The notes under the pieces: generated by a model | Told to the model about the DNA's origin: nothing | Database searches by the model: none | What the model saw: the letters and a program-made list of their open reading frames with translations, nothing else | From: Pseudomonadota bacterium | GTDB taxonomy: Bacteria > Pseudomonadota > Gammaproteobacteria > Burkholderiales > Burkholderiaceae_C | Reading direction: 5' to 3' | Assembly (NCBI GenBank): GCA_018240325.1 | Contig: JAFEFZ010000241.1 | Coordinates: forward strand, 19,222 to 83,221 | Length of the DNA stretch: 64,000 nucleotides | Shown here: positions 37,115 through 45,836 of the stretch, in pieces | Position numbering within the stretch: the first letter of the stretch is position 1 | How the letters are laid out: the number at the start of each line of letters is the position of its first letter | Position numbers and translations under genes: made by a program

Positions 37115-39259
37115 TCAGGCCGTGCCCTGGTACAGCTCCAGCAGCTTGCGGCGCAGCAGCTTGCCGGTGGGCGTGCGCGGCAGCATGTCGATCGGCAGCA
37201 GCTGCGACGGGCGCTGGTACGGCGGCAGCGCGGCGATGCGCCGGTCCAGCTCGGCGCGCAGCGCCTTGACGTCGGCCGCGCCGGCCGAGTAGTAGTACGC
37301 GACCGCGCCCATGCCGTCGGCATCCGAGACCCACACTGCCGCGCCTTCGCGCAGCCCCGGCAGGCCGGCGCCCAGGCGCTCTTCCAGATCGACCAGGTTC
37401 ACCCAGCGGCCCTTGACCTTGACCATCGAATCCTCGCGCCCGGCAAAGCGCCAGTGGCCCGACTCGGTGCGCAGGAACAGGTCGGCCGGGCAGAAGCGGC
37501 CGTCGCGGAAGCTGTCGGCCTGCGCGGCCGGGCGGTCGAGGTAGCCCAGCGCCTGCATCGGGCTGCGGATCAGCAGCCGCGTCGGCGTGCCGGCCGCCAC
37601 CGCGTCGGCGTCCAGCGGCTCGGCCTGCGTGCCCGGCGACACGCACAGCGCGTCGTCGCCGTCGACCGCCGTCAGCACCAGCACCAGCACTTCCGACGCG
37701 CCGTAGCCGTCGATCATCGGCAGCCCGGTCGCGTCGCGCCAGGCCTGGCGCAGGCTGGCCGGCAGCGCCTCGCCGGCCGACACGCACACGCGCACGCCGG
37801 CATCGGCGACGGCGCGTGCGCGCCCTTCGTGCAGCAGCGCGCGGTACAGCGACGGCACGCTGAACAGCACGGTCGGCCGGCGCTGCACGACGGTGGCGGC
37901 CACCGTCTCCGGCGTCGGCCACTGCGCATCGAGGATCAGCGTCGCGCCCAGGCGCAGGCCCGCGAGCAGCAGGTTGGTCAGCGGGTACGCGAAGAACAGC
38001 TTGGAGCTGGCATAGAGCCGGTCGTCGGGCCGGATGCCCATGCGCTCGGCCGAGATGCGGCCGACTTCGCGCACGCAGCGGTGCGCGTGCACCACCGCCT
38101 TGGGCTTGCCCGAAGTGCCCGAGGTGTGCAGCCAGAAGGCCGGCGTGTCCGGGTCGACGATCGCCGGCGCGTCGGGCTGCGCCGCCGCCACCGCGCGCCG
38201 GCCTTCAGCCAGCGGGATCACGTGCGCGCGCCAGGGCTCGGGCGTGTCGGCGTCGGTCTCGGCGACGATCACGTTGAAGCCGGCTTCCTCGAGGATGTAC
38301 TGCCACTCGGGCGCCGGCACGCGCGGGTTCACGCCCACCGCGATGCCGCCGGCCCAGATCGTGCCGAGCCAGCACACGACCCAGTCCAACCCGTCGGGCA
38401 GCTTGACCGCGACGCGGTCGCCGGGCCGCAGGCCGCGCGCGCGCCACACCGCCGCGGCGCGCGCGACCCGGTCGCGCAGCTCGGCGTAGCTCAGGCGCTC
38501 GTCGCCGCATTCGATCGCGATCTTGGCGCCGTCGTGCGGCGCGAGCAGCAGTTGCGCAGCGTTCAGCGGCGCGCCATGCGCGGCGTCGGCGCCGGCTGCA
38601 GGCGCGCCGAACAGCCCCGGCATGCGGTCGCGCCAGCGCGCGAACTCGGTGGTCAGGATGCTGACGTGCTCGCGCTCCTCGGCCGCGAGTTCGGCGTACA
38701 GCCGGTGTTCGGCCGAATCGGGCGCGCAGTGGGCGGCGCGCTCGCTGAAGAAGGCGACCGCGCGCTTCTCGAGCCCGATCGCCAGCTTGAAAAGGCCGGC
38801 CGCGTCGCGCGGCGGCTCCCCGGTGCCGGCGTAGACGGCGGCCGTCTCCAGCCGGAACTGCGGCGACGGATCGGGCAGGTCGAGGTGGTAGCGGCGCGCG
38901 AGCGTCTCCATGTGCTCGCCCTCCATCACCGCGAAGCGGCCGAAGAGGGTGCGCAGCTCGGCGTCGTCGCAGTCGAGCGCGGCGCGCTGGTAGAAGGCGC
39001 GGCCGCCGAGCTCGATCTCGAACGCGGTGCGCACCGCGGCGGTGGCAGCGGCCTCGTGGCCGGCGGCCGCTGCCGGCTCGGCGCGCAGCTCGAGCCGGCC
39101 GCCGCACTGCGGGCAGCGCCCGTAGGGGAAGGCGAAGCCTTCGCTGACCTTGCCGCAGCCGGTGCAGCGCCACTGCATCGGCGCACCGGCGCAGCAGATG
39201 TACGGGCCGTCGTCCTCGTCGTCGAGCGGCTGGTGGCACTTGGGGCAGAGCACGGTCAT
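37115..39259 (-). CDS. aryl-CoA ligase fused to zinc ribbon and rubrerythrin-like domain
   Basis: 714 aa three-part protein. Residues 1-60 form a zinc-ribbon region with three CxxC pairs (CPKC, CTGC, CPQC). Residues about 75-225 are a rubrerythrin/ferritin-like four-helix unit with a full diiron ligand set: EIELGGRAFYQ, MEGEHMETL, GLEKRAVAFF, EEREHVSIL. Residues about 240-714 are a benzoate-CoA-ligase-type AMP-forming enzyme: LHTSGTSGKPKAVVHAH, DGYGASEVLVLV, GREDSMVKVKGRWV, and PRTPTGKLLRRKL with the catalytic Lys. It should activate 4-hydroxybenzoate or benzoate to the CoA thioester, the step after carboxylation. AGGAG lies 8 bases before the ATG and the frame is uninterrupted, so the fusion appears real. 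The role of the diiron part is unknown; peroxide or oxygen protection is possible. Confidence 0.9.
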   Translation of the reverse strand: MTVLCPKCHQPLDDEDDGPYICCAGAPMQWRCTGCGKVSEGFAFPYGRCPQCGGRLELRAEPAAAAGHEAAATAAVRTAFEIELGGRAFYQRAALDCDDAELRTLFGRFAVMEGEHMETLARRYHLDLPDPSPQFRLETAAVYAGTGEPPRDAAGLFKLAIGLEKRAVAFFSERAAHCAPDSAEHRLYAELAAEEREHVSILTTEFARWRDRMPGLFGAPAAGADAAHGAPLNAAQLLLAPHDGAKIAIECGDERLSYAELRDRVARAAAVWRARGLRPGDRVAVKLPDGLDWVVCWLGTIWAGGIAVGVNPRVPAPEWQYILEEAGFNVIVAETDADTPEPWRAHVIPLAEGRRAVAAAQPDAPAIVDPDTPAFWLHTSGTSGKPKAVVHAHRCVREVGRISAERMGIRPDDRLYASSKLFFAYPLTNLLLAGLRLGATLILDAQWPTPETVAATVVQRRPTVLFSVPSLYRALLHEGRARAVADAGVRVCVSAGEALPASLRQAWRDATGLPMIDGYGASEVLVLVLTAVDGDDALCVSPGTQAEPLDADAVAAGTPTRLLIRSPMQALGYLDRPAAQADSFRDGRFCPADLFLRTESGHWRFAGREDSMVKVKGRWVNLVDLEERLGAGLPGLREGAAVWVSDADGMGAVAYYYSAGAADVKALRAELDRRIAALPPYQRPSQLLPIDMLPRTPTGKLLRRKLLELYQGTA

Positions 39260-39290
39260 CGGGCAACTCCTGGGGTGGCGCGGCGCATCG

Positions 39291-41627
39291 TCACGAGGCC
39301 TCGCCCACCGCTTGCGGGGCTTCGAAGGCGGCCACCTGTTCGGGCGACGGCGGCCAGTCGGCGCGCCCGCCCTGCAGCCAGGCGCCGATCGCGCGTGCGG
39401 CACGGCGGCCGGCGGCCATCGCCAGGATCACGGTGGCGCCGCCGGTCACGATGTCGCCGCCGGCGAACACACCGCGCAGCGAGGTGGCCTGGGTGCTGTC
39501 GTCGGCGGCGATGTAGCCGCGGCGGTCGAGCTCGAGCCCCGGCGTCGCGCGGCCGACGATCGGGTTGGCCTTGGTGCCGAGCGCGTAGATCACGGTGTCG
39601 CACGGCCATTCGACGAACTCACCTTCCAGCGGCACCGGCGAGCGGCGGCCGCGCGCGTCGGGCTCGCCCAGCGTCATGCGCTGCGCGCGCAGCGCGCGCA
39701 CGTCGCCGTCGTCGTTGACCAGCACCTCCACCGGCGCGTGCAGGAACGAGAACACCACGCCCTCTTCCTTGGCGTGGCGCAATTCCTCGACGCGCGCCGG
39801 CGCCTCGGCCTCGGAGCGCCGGTACACGCAGCGCACCTCGGGCGCGCCCAGGCGCCGCGCCACGCGCAGGCAGTCCATCGCGGTGTTGCCGGCGCCGATC
39901 ACGATCACGCGTTCGCCCAGCGCGATCGGCGTGTCGCGGTACGGGAAGCGGTCGCCTCCCATCAGGTTCACGCGGGTCAGGAACTCGTTGGCCGAATAGA
40001 CCTGGCCAGCGAACTCGCCCGGGATGCCGAGGAAGGCCGGCGCGCCCGCACCGGCGGCGACGAACACGGCGTCGAAACCCATCGCGCCGGTGAGCTGGTC
40101 GATCTTGAAGGTCTTGCCGATGACCTTGTTGGTCTCGAACTTCACGCCGGCATCGCGCAGGCGGTTGACTTCGCGGTCGATGATGTCGCGCGGCAGCCGG
40201 AACGACGGGATGCCGTAGCGCAGCACGCCGCCGACCACGTGCAGCGCCTCGTACACCGTGACCTCGACGCCGAGCTTGACCAGGTCGGCCGCCGCGGCCA
40301 GGCCGCCCGGGCCCGAGCCGACGATCGCCACCCGGCCGGCGCCGTCGTGCTGCGGCACCTCTGCCGCGCGCGGGCGCGCGTTGTCGCCGACGAAGCGCTC
40401 GAGCCGGCCGATCGCCACCGGCTCCATCTTCGCCTTGACGAGCACGCACTGCGCTTCGCACTGGCTCTCCTGCGGGCACACGCGGCCGCACACCGACGGG
40501 AACGGGCTCGAGTCGTAGATCGCGTCGACCGCGGACTCCAGGTCGCGCAGCAGCAGGTGGCGGATGAAGCGCGGGATGTCAATGCGCACCGGGCAGCCTT
40601 CGATGCAGGTGGGCTTGATGCACTGGATGCAGCGCTCGCTCTCGCGCAGCGCCGCCGCCCAGTCGTAGCCGAGGTTGACCTCGTCGAAGCTGGCGGCGCG
40701 CTCGGCGGCGTCGCGCTCGGGCATCGGCACCTGCACGCGCTCGAGCGCCGAATACTTCTTGTAGGTGCGCTTGCCCTGCTTGACCAGCAGCTCCTCGAGG
40801 CTGCAGACGTGGTCGAGGTCGGCGTTGGCCTGCTGCTCCTCCTTCTTGAAGCGCTTCTGGCGCGCGAGCAGCTCCTTGAAGTCGATCTGGTGCGCGTCGA
40901 AGTCGGGGCCGTCGACGCAGGCGAAGCGGACCTCGCCGCCCACGGTGACGCGGCACGAGCCGCACATGCCGGTGCCGTCGACCATGATCGTGTTCAGCGA
41001 CACCATCGTGCGCACGCCCGACGGGCGCGTGACTTCGGTGCACGCATGCATCATCGGCATCGGCCCGATCGCGACCACCAGGTCGGGGCGGTCGCGCTCG
41101 ATCAATTCGGCCAGCGCCGCGGTCACGAAGCCGGGCCGGCCGGCGCTGCCGTCGTCGGTGCACAGGATCAGCTCGTCGGCCCAGGCGGCGAGCTTGTCGT
41201 CCCAGAACACCAGGTCCTGGTTGCGGAAGCCGACGATGCAGGTGGTGCGGTTGCCCGCCTGCTTGAAGGCACGCAGCTGCGGGTACACCGGCGCCACGCC
41301 CAGCCCGCCGCCGACGAACACCACGTGGCCCACCTTCTGCACATGCTGCGGCAGCCCGAGCGGGCCGACGAAATCGGCGAACTCGTCGCCGGCGGCGTAG
41401 CGGTCGCGCATCTCGCGCGTGGTGCGCCCGAGCGCCTGCACCACCACGGTGACGCTGCCGCGCTCGCGGTCGAAGTCGGCCACGGTCAGCGGGATGCGCT
41501 CGCCGGCTTCGTCCAGCCGCAGCATCACGAAGTGGCCCGGCTCGGCGGCGTTGGCGACGTCGGGTGCGTCGATCTCCCACAGGAAGGTCTGCTCGGAGAA
41601 CTGCTCTCGCTGGAGGATTCGCGTCAT
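39291..41627 (-). CDS. single-chain NfnA-NfnB-like flavoprotein (NAD(P)H:ferredoxin oxidoreductase)
   Basis: 778 aa fusion of two flavoprotein halves. Residues about 1-275 are a PyrK/SudB (NfnA)-like ferredoxin-NADP reductase: FAD/NAD region GGGLGVAPVYPQLRAF and a [2Fe-2S] binding GTGMCGSCRVTVGGEVRFAC. Residues about 330-778 are GltD/NfnB-like: N-terminal [4Fe-4S] cysteines CIQCIKPTCIEGCPVRIDIP and CGRVCPQESQCEAQC, an FAD site VAIVGSGPGGLAAA, and an NADP site VIVIGAGNTAMDC. Separate NfnAB proteins perform flavin-based electron bifurcation between NADH, NADPH and ferredoxin. In Azoarcus the related BzdV is proposed to reduce the ferredoxin for benzoyl-CoA reductase. It is 31 bases upstream of the ligase gene, same operon. 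Confidence 0.88.
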   Translation of the reverse strand: MTRILQREQFSEQTFLWEIDAPDVANAAEPGHFVMLRLDEAGERIPLTVADFDRERGSVTVVVQALGRTTREMRDRYAAGDEFADFVGPLGLPQHVQKVGHVVFVGGGLGVAPVYPQLRAFKQAGNRTTCIVGFRNQDLVFWDDKLAAWADELILCTDDGSAGRPGFVTAALAELIERDRPDLVVAIGPMPMMHACTEVTRPSGVRTMVSLNTIMVDGTGMCGSCRVTVGGEVRFACVDGPDFDAHQIDFKELLARQKRFKKEEQQANADLDHVCSLEELLVKQGKRTYKKYSALERVQVPMPERDAAERAASFDEVNLGYDWAAALRESERCIQCIKPTCIEGCPVRIDIPRFIRHLLLRDLESAVDAIYDSSPFPSVCGRVCPQESQCEAQCVLVKAKMEPVAIGRLERFVGDNARPRAAEVPQHDGAGRVAIVGSGPGGLAAAADLVKLGVEVTVYEALHVVGGVLRYGIPSFRLPRDIIDREVNRLRDAGVKFETNKVIGKTFKIDQLTGAMGFDAVFVAAGAGAPAFLGIPGEFAGQVYSANEFLTRVNLMGGDRFPYRDTPIALGERVIVIGAGNTAMDCLRVARRLGAPEVRCVYRRSEAEAPARVEELRHAKEEGVVFSFLHAPVEVLVNDDGDVRALRAQRMTLGEPDARGRRSPVPLEGEFVEWPCDTVIYALGTKANPIVGRATPGLELDRRGYIAADDSTQATSLRGVFAGGDIVTGGATVILAMAAGRRAARAIGAWLQGGRADWPPSPEQVAAFEAPQAVGEAS

Positions 41628-42121
41628 GGCATCGAATGGATTGGGCCGCGGGGATTGGCCGGCCGAACGCCGGCCGCTTCGACACGGTCCGCCGCCGTGC
41701 AGGGCATCGCATCAGGCCGCCGCCGGGCGGCGGCGGCAGGGCCGGCGCGGCTCACCGCCCCGCCCTCGAGGCGCGTCCGGCAGCCGTCATCGCTGCACCC
41801 TGCTGCGCCCCAAGCCGTCGGTCATCGCCTGCTGCCTCGTGAGTGATCCGGGCACAGCATAGGACGCAGCCCGCGCAGCGGCTATGCAGGCGCACCCGCA
41901 GGCGAAGGCCTAAGTGCGGAACAATTGATGCAGCTCAAGTACATCTTCAAATCGGCGCACGCGCATCGTGCGCCGTGTCACCACGCGTGCAAGGCCGGCT
42001 GCGCTGCGGGCCCGGCCTGCCGAAGCGTCAGCGGCGCTTGGCCGCGCAACCGAGCGCCGCCCCGATCGGCGATCAGCGACAGGCGATCGGCGCAACCGCC
42101 GCGGCGGCCGCGGCATCCCGA
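41628..42121 (-). promoter_or_regulatory. intergenic region upstream of the nfnAB-ligase operon
   Basis: 494 bases without a supportable gene. At 41925-41938 TTGATGCAGCTCAA matches nine of ten conserved FNR positions. The overlapping 41916-41931 also fits 11 of 15 positions of the XylR-type activator consensus. I found no -24/-12 element between this site and the start at 41627, so sigma-54 control is not supported. Short GATCGGCG iterations lie at 42065-42095. Confidence 0.4.
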
Positions 42122-43375
42122 TCAGAGCAGCTGGAACGCCAGGATCGCGATGATCGTCGGCCCCAGCGCGGCGGCGAACAGCCCCAGCGGATGAATGGCA
42201 CCCTGGTCGAAGTGCCCGCGCAGGATCGCGAAGCCGGCCGGGTTGGGGGCGTTGGCGATCACGGTCAGCCCGCCGCCGGTGACGGCACCGGCCACGAGCG
42301 CGAACTTGAACTCGTCGCTGAGCCCTTCGACCAGCGAGCCGAGGTAGGTCAGCGCGGCGTTGTCGGTGATCGCGGTGAGCGCAGTCGCACCGTAGAACAC
42401 CGTGTTGGCGTCCATGCCGCGCAGCAGCGGCTCGAGCCACCACCGCTGCTGGCCGCCGAGCACCACCAGCCCGGCCAGGAAGAAGGCCACCAGCAGGCCT
42501 TCGCGCAGGATCAGCCGGTCCTGGAAGTGCGGGTAGGCGGTCGCCAGGCCCATGAAGAACAGGAACAGCCCCATGAACACCGCCGGATGGTGCGAGAACG
42601 CGACCACTCCGGCCAGGAACAGCACGTGCAGCACGATCACCCACGCGGGCAACCGGCCGCTGCCGCCGCTTTCGGTGCGCGGCAGCGCGGCCAGCTCGCG
42701 CCGGAACAGCACCGCAGCCGCCAGCGCATTGACGCCGACCGCGACCGCCGCCTTCCACCCGAAGTTCGCCAGCATGTGCCAGCTGTCCCAGCCCCACTTC
42801 GACGCGACCATCAGCACCGGCGGCGCGGCGAACGAGGTCAGCGTGCCGCCGATCGACACGTTGACGAACAGCACGCCGAGCGTCGCGTACTTGAGCTTCT
42901 GCGACACGCTGCCGACGCTGAACAGCCTGTCGCGCAGCATGATCGCGGCCAGCGTCATCGCCGCGGGTTCGGTGATGAACGATCCGAGCAGCGGCACGAA
43001 GGCCAGCGCCACGAAGTAGAAGGCCATGCTGCCGGCCAGCGGCACCAGGCGCGCGATCACGTCCACCGCGTCGCGTGCCAGCTGCAGGATCGCGCGGCTG
43101 CCGGCGACGACCATGATCACGAACACGAACATCGGCTCGGTGAAGTTGCGCGAGTCGAGGTAGGCGGTTGCCGCATCGCGCCCTTGCAGCGCCAGCATCG
43201 CCAGCATCAGCACCATCGCCCAGAAGCCGAAGACCACCTCGACCTCGCCCAGCAGGTGCCAGATGCCGGCGTGCTCGGGGTTGCGGTGTGCCAGTCCCTC
43301 GAAGAACTTCGTGGAGAAGGTGTGCACCACCGCCACCGCGAACAGGCCGGCGCCCACGACTTCGATGGTGCTCAT
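42122..43375 (-). CDS. putative Na+/H+ antiporter-family membrane protein
   Basis: 417 aa polytopic membrane protein with about 11-12 hydrophobic segments of ion-transporter type. Motifs such as FITEPAAMTLAAIMLRDRLF, SIGGTLTSFAAPPVLMVA, AITDNAALTYLGSLVEGL and GGGLTVIANAPNPAG resemble the NhaD-like/putative antiporter family, where polar residues in paired re-entrant segments carry ions. Substrate (Na+, or an anion) is uncertain. The ATG at 43375 begins directly before the first helix; longer frames upstream are spurious. It is separated from the catabolic genes by about 490 bp and likely independent. Confidence 0.8.
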   Translation of the reverse strand: MSTIEVVGAGLFAVAVVHTFSTKFFEGLAHRNPEHAGIWHLLGEVEVVFGFWAMVLMLAMLALQGRDAATAYLDSRNFTEPMFVFVIMVVAGSRAILQLARDAVDVIARLVPLAGSMAFYFVALAFVPLLGSFITEPAAMTLAAIMLRDRLFSVGSVSQKLKYATLGVLFVNVSIGGTLTSFAAPPVLMVASKWGWDSWHMLANFGWKAAVAVGVNALAAAVLFRRELAALPRTESGGSGRLPAWVIVLHVLFLAGVVAFSHHPAVFMGLFLFFMGLATAYPHFQDRLILREGLLVAFFLAGLVVLGGQQRWWLEPLLRGMDANTVFYGATALTAITDNAALTYLGSLVEGLSDEFKFALVAGAVTGGGLTVIANAPNPAGFAILRGHFDQGAIHPLGLFAAALGPTIIAILAFQLL

Positions 43376-43692
43376 GCTTGCCTTCTTCGACGAAGTTGTC
43401 CGCAGGGCCCGCGCGATCCGCGGTGCGCCCGCCCGGGAGCGGAACGGGCGCCGGCCCATTGTGCCCTGCCCCTTCGCACCGGCCCTGCGTCGATCCCGCA
43501 TGGCCGGTCCGGTCTTGGCACCGCCGGCGCGCCGCCCCGAATCGATCGCGGCCAGGGCCTGCCGGCCGCCAGGCCGATGCGGCTGCGGCAGCGCCGCCGC
43601 GGCTGCCGGCCCGCAATCTTGCCCGGCAGCGCGACGCGAGGCAGACTTGCCGGAACCTCTCAGCCTCTCAGGCCAGCCTGCAGCGCACCGCC
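43376..43692. other. divergent promoter region between antiporter and pentapeptide genes
   Basis: 317 bases without a gene. It must contain the promoters of both divergent neighbours. A small palindrome CTTCGACGAAG (43383-43393) just before the antiporter start could be an operator. Nothing else is recognisable. Confidence 0.3.
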
Positions 43693-44973
43693 ATGCCGAC
43701 ACGAGCCGCATCCGCCGGGTTCACCGGCAACCAGGCCGACCTGGACGAGTTCCTGCGGCTGTGCGCCACGCCGCTGCACAGCGGCGCGCGCGGCGAGGCG
43801 CTGGTGCGCTGGCAGATCTACAACACCGTGGCCGTGCCGACCGAAGCTGCGCGCCGGCGGCGCGAGCGGGGCGAAGTGCTGTGGCGCAAGGGCGACCACC
43901 GCTACGAGCCGCGCCGGGTCGACCTCAGCGGCGCGGACCTGGGCACGCTCAGCCTCGGGCGCGTCAAGCTGCGCGGCGCGATCCTCGACCGGGTGCAGGT
44001 GCGCGGGTTCTTCAAGGCCGCCGACTTCCGGGGCGCCCGGTTGCGCGCGGCCGACCTGCAGGGCGTGCAGTTTCTCGGTGCCGACCTGCGCGAGGCCGAC
44101 CTGGGCGGGGCCGACCTGCGCGGCGCATCGTTCGAAGGCGCGCGGCTCGACGGCTGCACGATGGATGCCCGCACCCAGCTCGACGGGGCCGCCTTCGTCG
44201 GCGCGAGCCTGGCGCGCGCCCGGCTTGCGGGCGCCCGCCTCGACGGCTGCGACCTGCGCGGCTGCAGCCTGGTCGGCGCCGATCTGCGCGGCACGAGCCT
44301 GCGCGGTGCGCGCGTCTACGGCTGCTCCGCCTGGGGCCTGACGCTGGACGACAGTGCCGAGCGGCGGCGCACGCTGCATGCCGACCTGTCGATCGACCCG
44401 GCCGGCGGCCCGCTGCCGAGTGCGCCCAACCTGGAGCTGGCGCAGTTCATCTCCCTGCTGCTGCACAACCCGAAGCTGCGCGACGTGATCGACGCCGTCA
44501 CCACGCGCGGCGTGCTGCTGCTCGGCCGCTTCACGCCCGAGCGCATCGCAGTGCTGCGCTCGCTGCGCGACGCGCTCGCGGCGCGCGGCTGGTATCCGAT
44601 GCTGTTCGACTTCGAGCCGCCAACCCAGCGCGATACGCGCGAGACCGCCAAGGTGCTGGCCGGCCTGGCGGCGTTCATCATCGCCGACGTCAGCGACGCG
44701 TCGAGCGTGCCGCTGGAACTGGAGACGCTGGTGACCGACTACGCGCTGCCGGTGATCGTGATCGCCGAAAAGGGCCGGCGCGACTTCGCGATGCTGGACA
44801 CGCTCTACGCGCGCGCGGGCGACCGGCTGTCGCCGCCGTCGCACTACACCGATGCGCGCCATCTGCTGGCCTCGCTGGGCATGCTCATCGACGAGGCCGA
44901 TGCCACGCGCCAGCGGCTGGCGGCCGCGAAGAACCAGCCGCCGGCGTGGCGCGAGCTGCCGCCGGCGCCCTGA
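43693..44973 (+). CDS. pentapeptide-repeat protein with C-terminal TIR-like domain
   Basis: 426 aa. Residues about 75-215 are about 25 pentapeptide repeats (A[D/N]LxG type: VDLSGADLGTLSL, ADLREADLGGADLRGASFEG), which build a right-handed square beta-helix. Residues about 270-400 resemble a TIR-like nucleotide-binding domain: GVLLLGRFTPERIAVLRSLR, LFDFEPPTQRDTRETAKVLA, FIIADVSDASSVPLELETL. This combination occurs in bacterial proteins of uncertain function; TIR domains are often NAD-consuming effectors of anti-phage systems. It sits just outside the duplicated mutS leader bounding the defence island, so it could be part of the native neighbourhood or an older defence gene. No catalytic Glu was assigned. 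Confidence 0.8.
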   Translation: MPTRAASAGFTGNQADLDEFLRLCATPLHSGARGEALVRWQIYNTVAVPTEAARRRRERGEVLWRKGDHRYEPRRVDLSGADLGTLSLGRVKLRGAILDRVQVRGFFKAADFRGARLRAADLQGVQFLGADLREADLGGADLRGASFEGARLDGCTMDARTQLDGAAFVGASLARARLAGARLDGCDLRGCSLVGADLRGTSLRGARVYGCSAWGLTLDDSAERRRTLHADLSIDPAGGPLPSAPNLELAQFISLLLHNPKLRDVIDAVTTRGVLLLGRFTPERIAVLRSLRDALAARGWYPMLFDFEPPTQRDTRETAKVLAGLAAFIIADVSDASSVPLELETLVTDYALPVIVIAEKGRRDFAMLDTLYARAGDRLSPPSHYTDARHLLASLGMLIDEADATRQRLAAAKNQPPAWRELPPAP

Positions 44974-45137
44974 GTGCCCCCAGGGCCTGGCGGCGGGCGC
45001 GCGCATCGGCGCGGCCATCAAGGACAATGGCGGCCGCCGCGCCCGGGCGCCCGGCCCGATGCTGCCGCACCCGCACTGCGCATCCGCGGCCGGCCCGCGG
45101 CGCCAGGCGGGCAGCGTCCGCCGCCCACCCGCCTGCC

Positions 45138-45321
45138 GCACCGCGCCTTCATCGCCACCCGCTTCCTGCCGTGCCCCCCGCCTTCGCTGCCGCTGCACCG
45201 TCGCCGCGGATCACCCGCCATCGGCCGCCGCTTCGGGCCATCCGCCGCCGCAGGCGCCAACCGCCCCCGGCACCACATGCCGGCCGCACGAACGAAGAAT
45301 GAATCGCGAGCAGGACCTGTC
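45138..45321. repeat. left copy of the 184-bp duplicated mutS leader
   Basis: Identical to 56799-56982 except for three transitions (near 45144 and in CGGATCACCC against CGGGTCGCCC), with no indels. It contains the mutS leader and its first codons (ATG at 45299, MNREQDLS). The match stops abruptly at 45321. The preceding 44974-45137 holds no gene; a 14-base match (CATCAAGGACAATG) at 45017 recurs at 56682. Confidence 0.95.
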
Positions 45322-45805
45322 CGCGACGTGGGCTCGTCAGGCGCGCGGATTCGCTGTCGCCGTGGATCGCGGGTACATCGCTCGCGTCGGCAACACGCAC
45401 TACCACGCGCGGAGCATCGAAGCTGCCATCGCCGGCGTTCGCCGCAAGCAACGGGTCGCAACTGGGGAGACTGTGGCGCGACGCTCGAGCTACTCGCTGA
45501 CGATCGACGAATTCGTCCGGCGCTACCTGCGCTATGACATCACGGTGACTCTCGACGACGCCCGCGAAACCGGCTCGTGCGAGTTCGGCATCCGCTCGTG
45601 GTGTGACGCCGTCGGCCTTGACTACGAAGCCGCAGAAGCTCCGATGGCCGCGGTTCTCGCCGGGTTCCGGAGGATGCCGATGATCGAAGTGCGGCGCGCG
45701 GTGATGCATGCCGTTCGGGAACATCGGCGGCTGATGCGCAAGACACAGGCACTGGGCGGTCCCACCACCCCCGCGAACGCAGAGGAGGAGCCCTGTTGCG
45801 TGTGA
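45299..45805 (+). CDS. hypothetical protein using a duplicated mutS start (chimeric ORF)
   Basis: 168 aa ORF whose first eight residues (MNREQDLS) and start signals are those of MutS, after which the sequence is unrelated: ATWARQARGFAVAVDRGYIA, then HYHARSIEAAIAGVRRKQRV, YSLTIDEFVRRYLRYDITVT, TGSCEFGIRSWCDAVGLD. The foreign part resembles hypothetical proteins of phages and mobile elements, with an ARSIEAA / TGSCEFGI layout, but I cannot name a function. Its original start was presumably lost when the island joined the duplicated mutS leader. The frame is intact, so it may be expressed from the mutS signals. Confidence 0.6.
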   Translation: MNREQDLSATWARQARGFAVAVDRGYIARVGNTHYHARSIEAAIAGVRRKQRVATGETVARRSSYSLTIDEFVRRYLRYDITVTLDDARETGSCEFGIRSWCDAVGLDYEAAEAPMAAVLAGFRRMPMIEVRRAVMHAVREHRRLMRKTQALGGPTTPANAEEEPCCV

Positions 45806-45836
45806 CGACTCCGCCCACGTCGAATGTGCAAGGGGT

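Noticed and set aside
41628-41915. sigma-54 promoter for nfnAB
   Set aside because: No GG-N10-GC element with acceptable flanks was found on the minus strand in this interval.
45100-45330. tRNA or integrase attachment site at the island edge
   Set aside because: No tRNA-like sequence or integrase gene is present; the boundary is the duplicated mutS leader.
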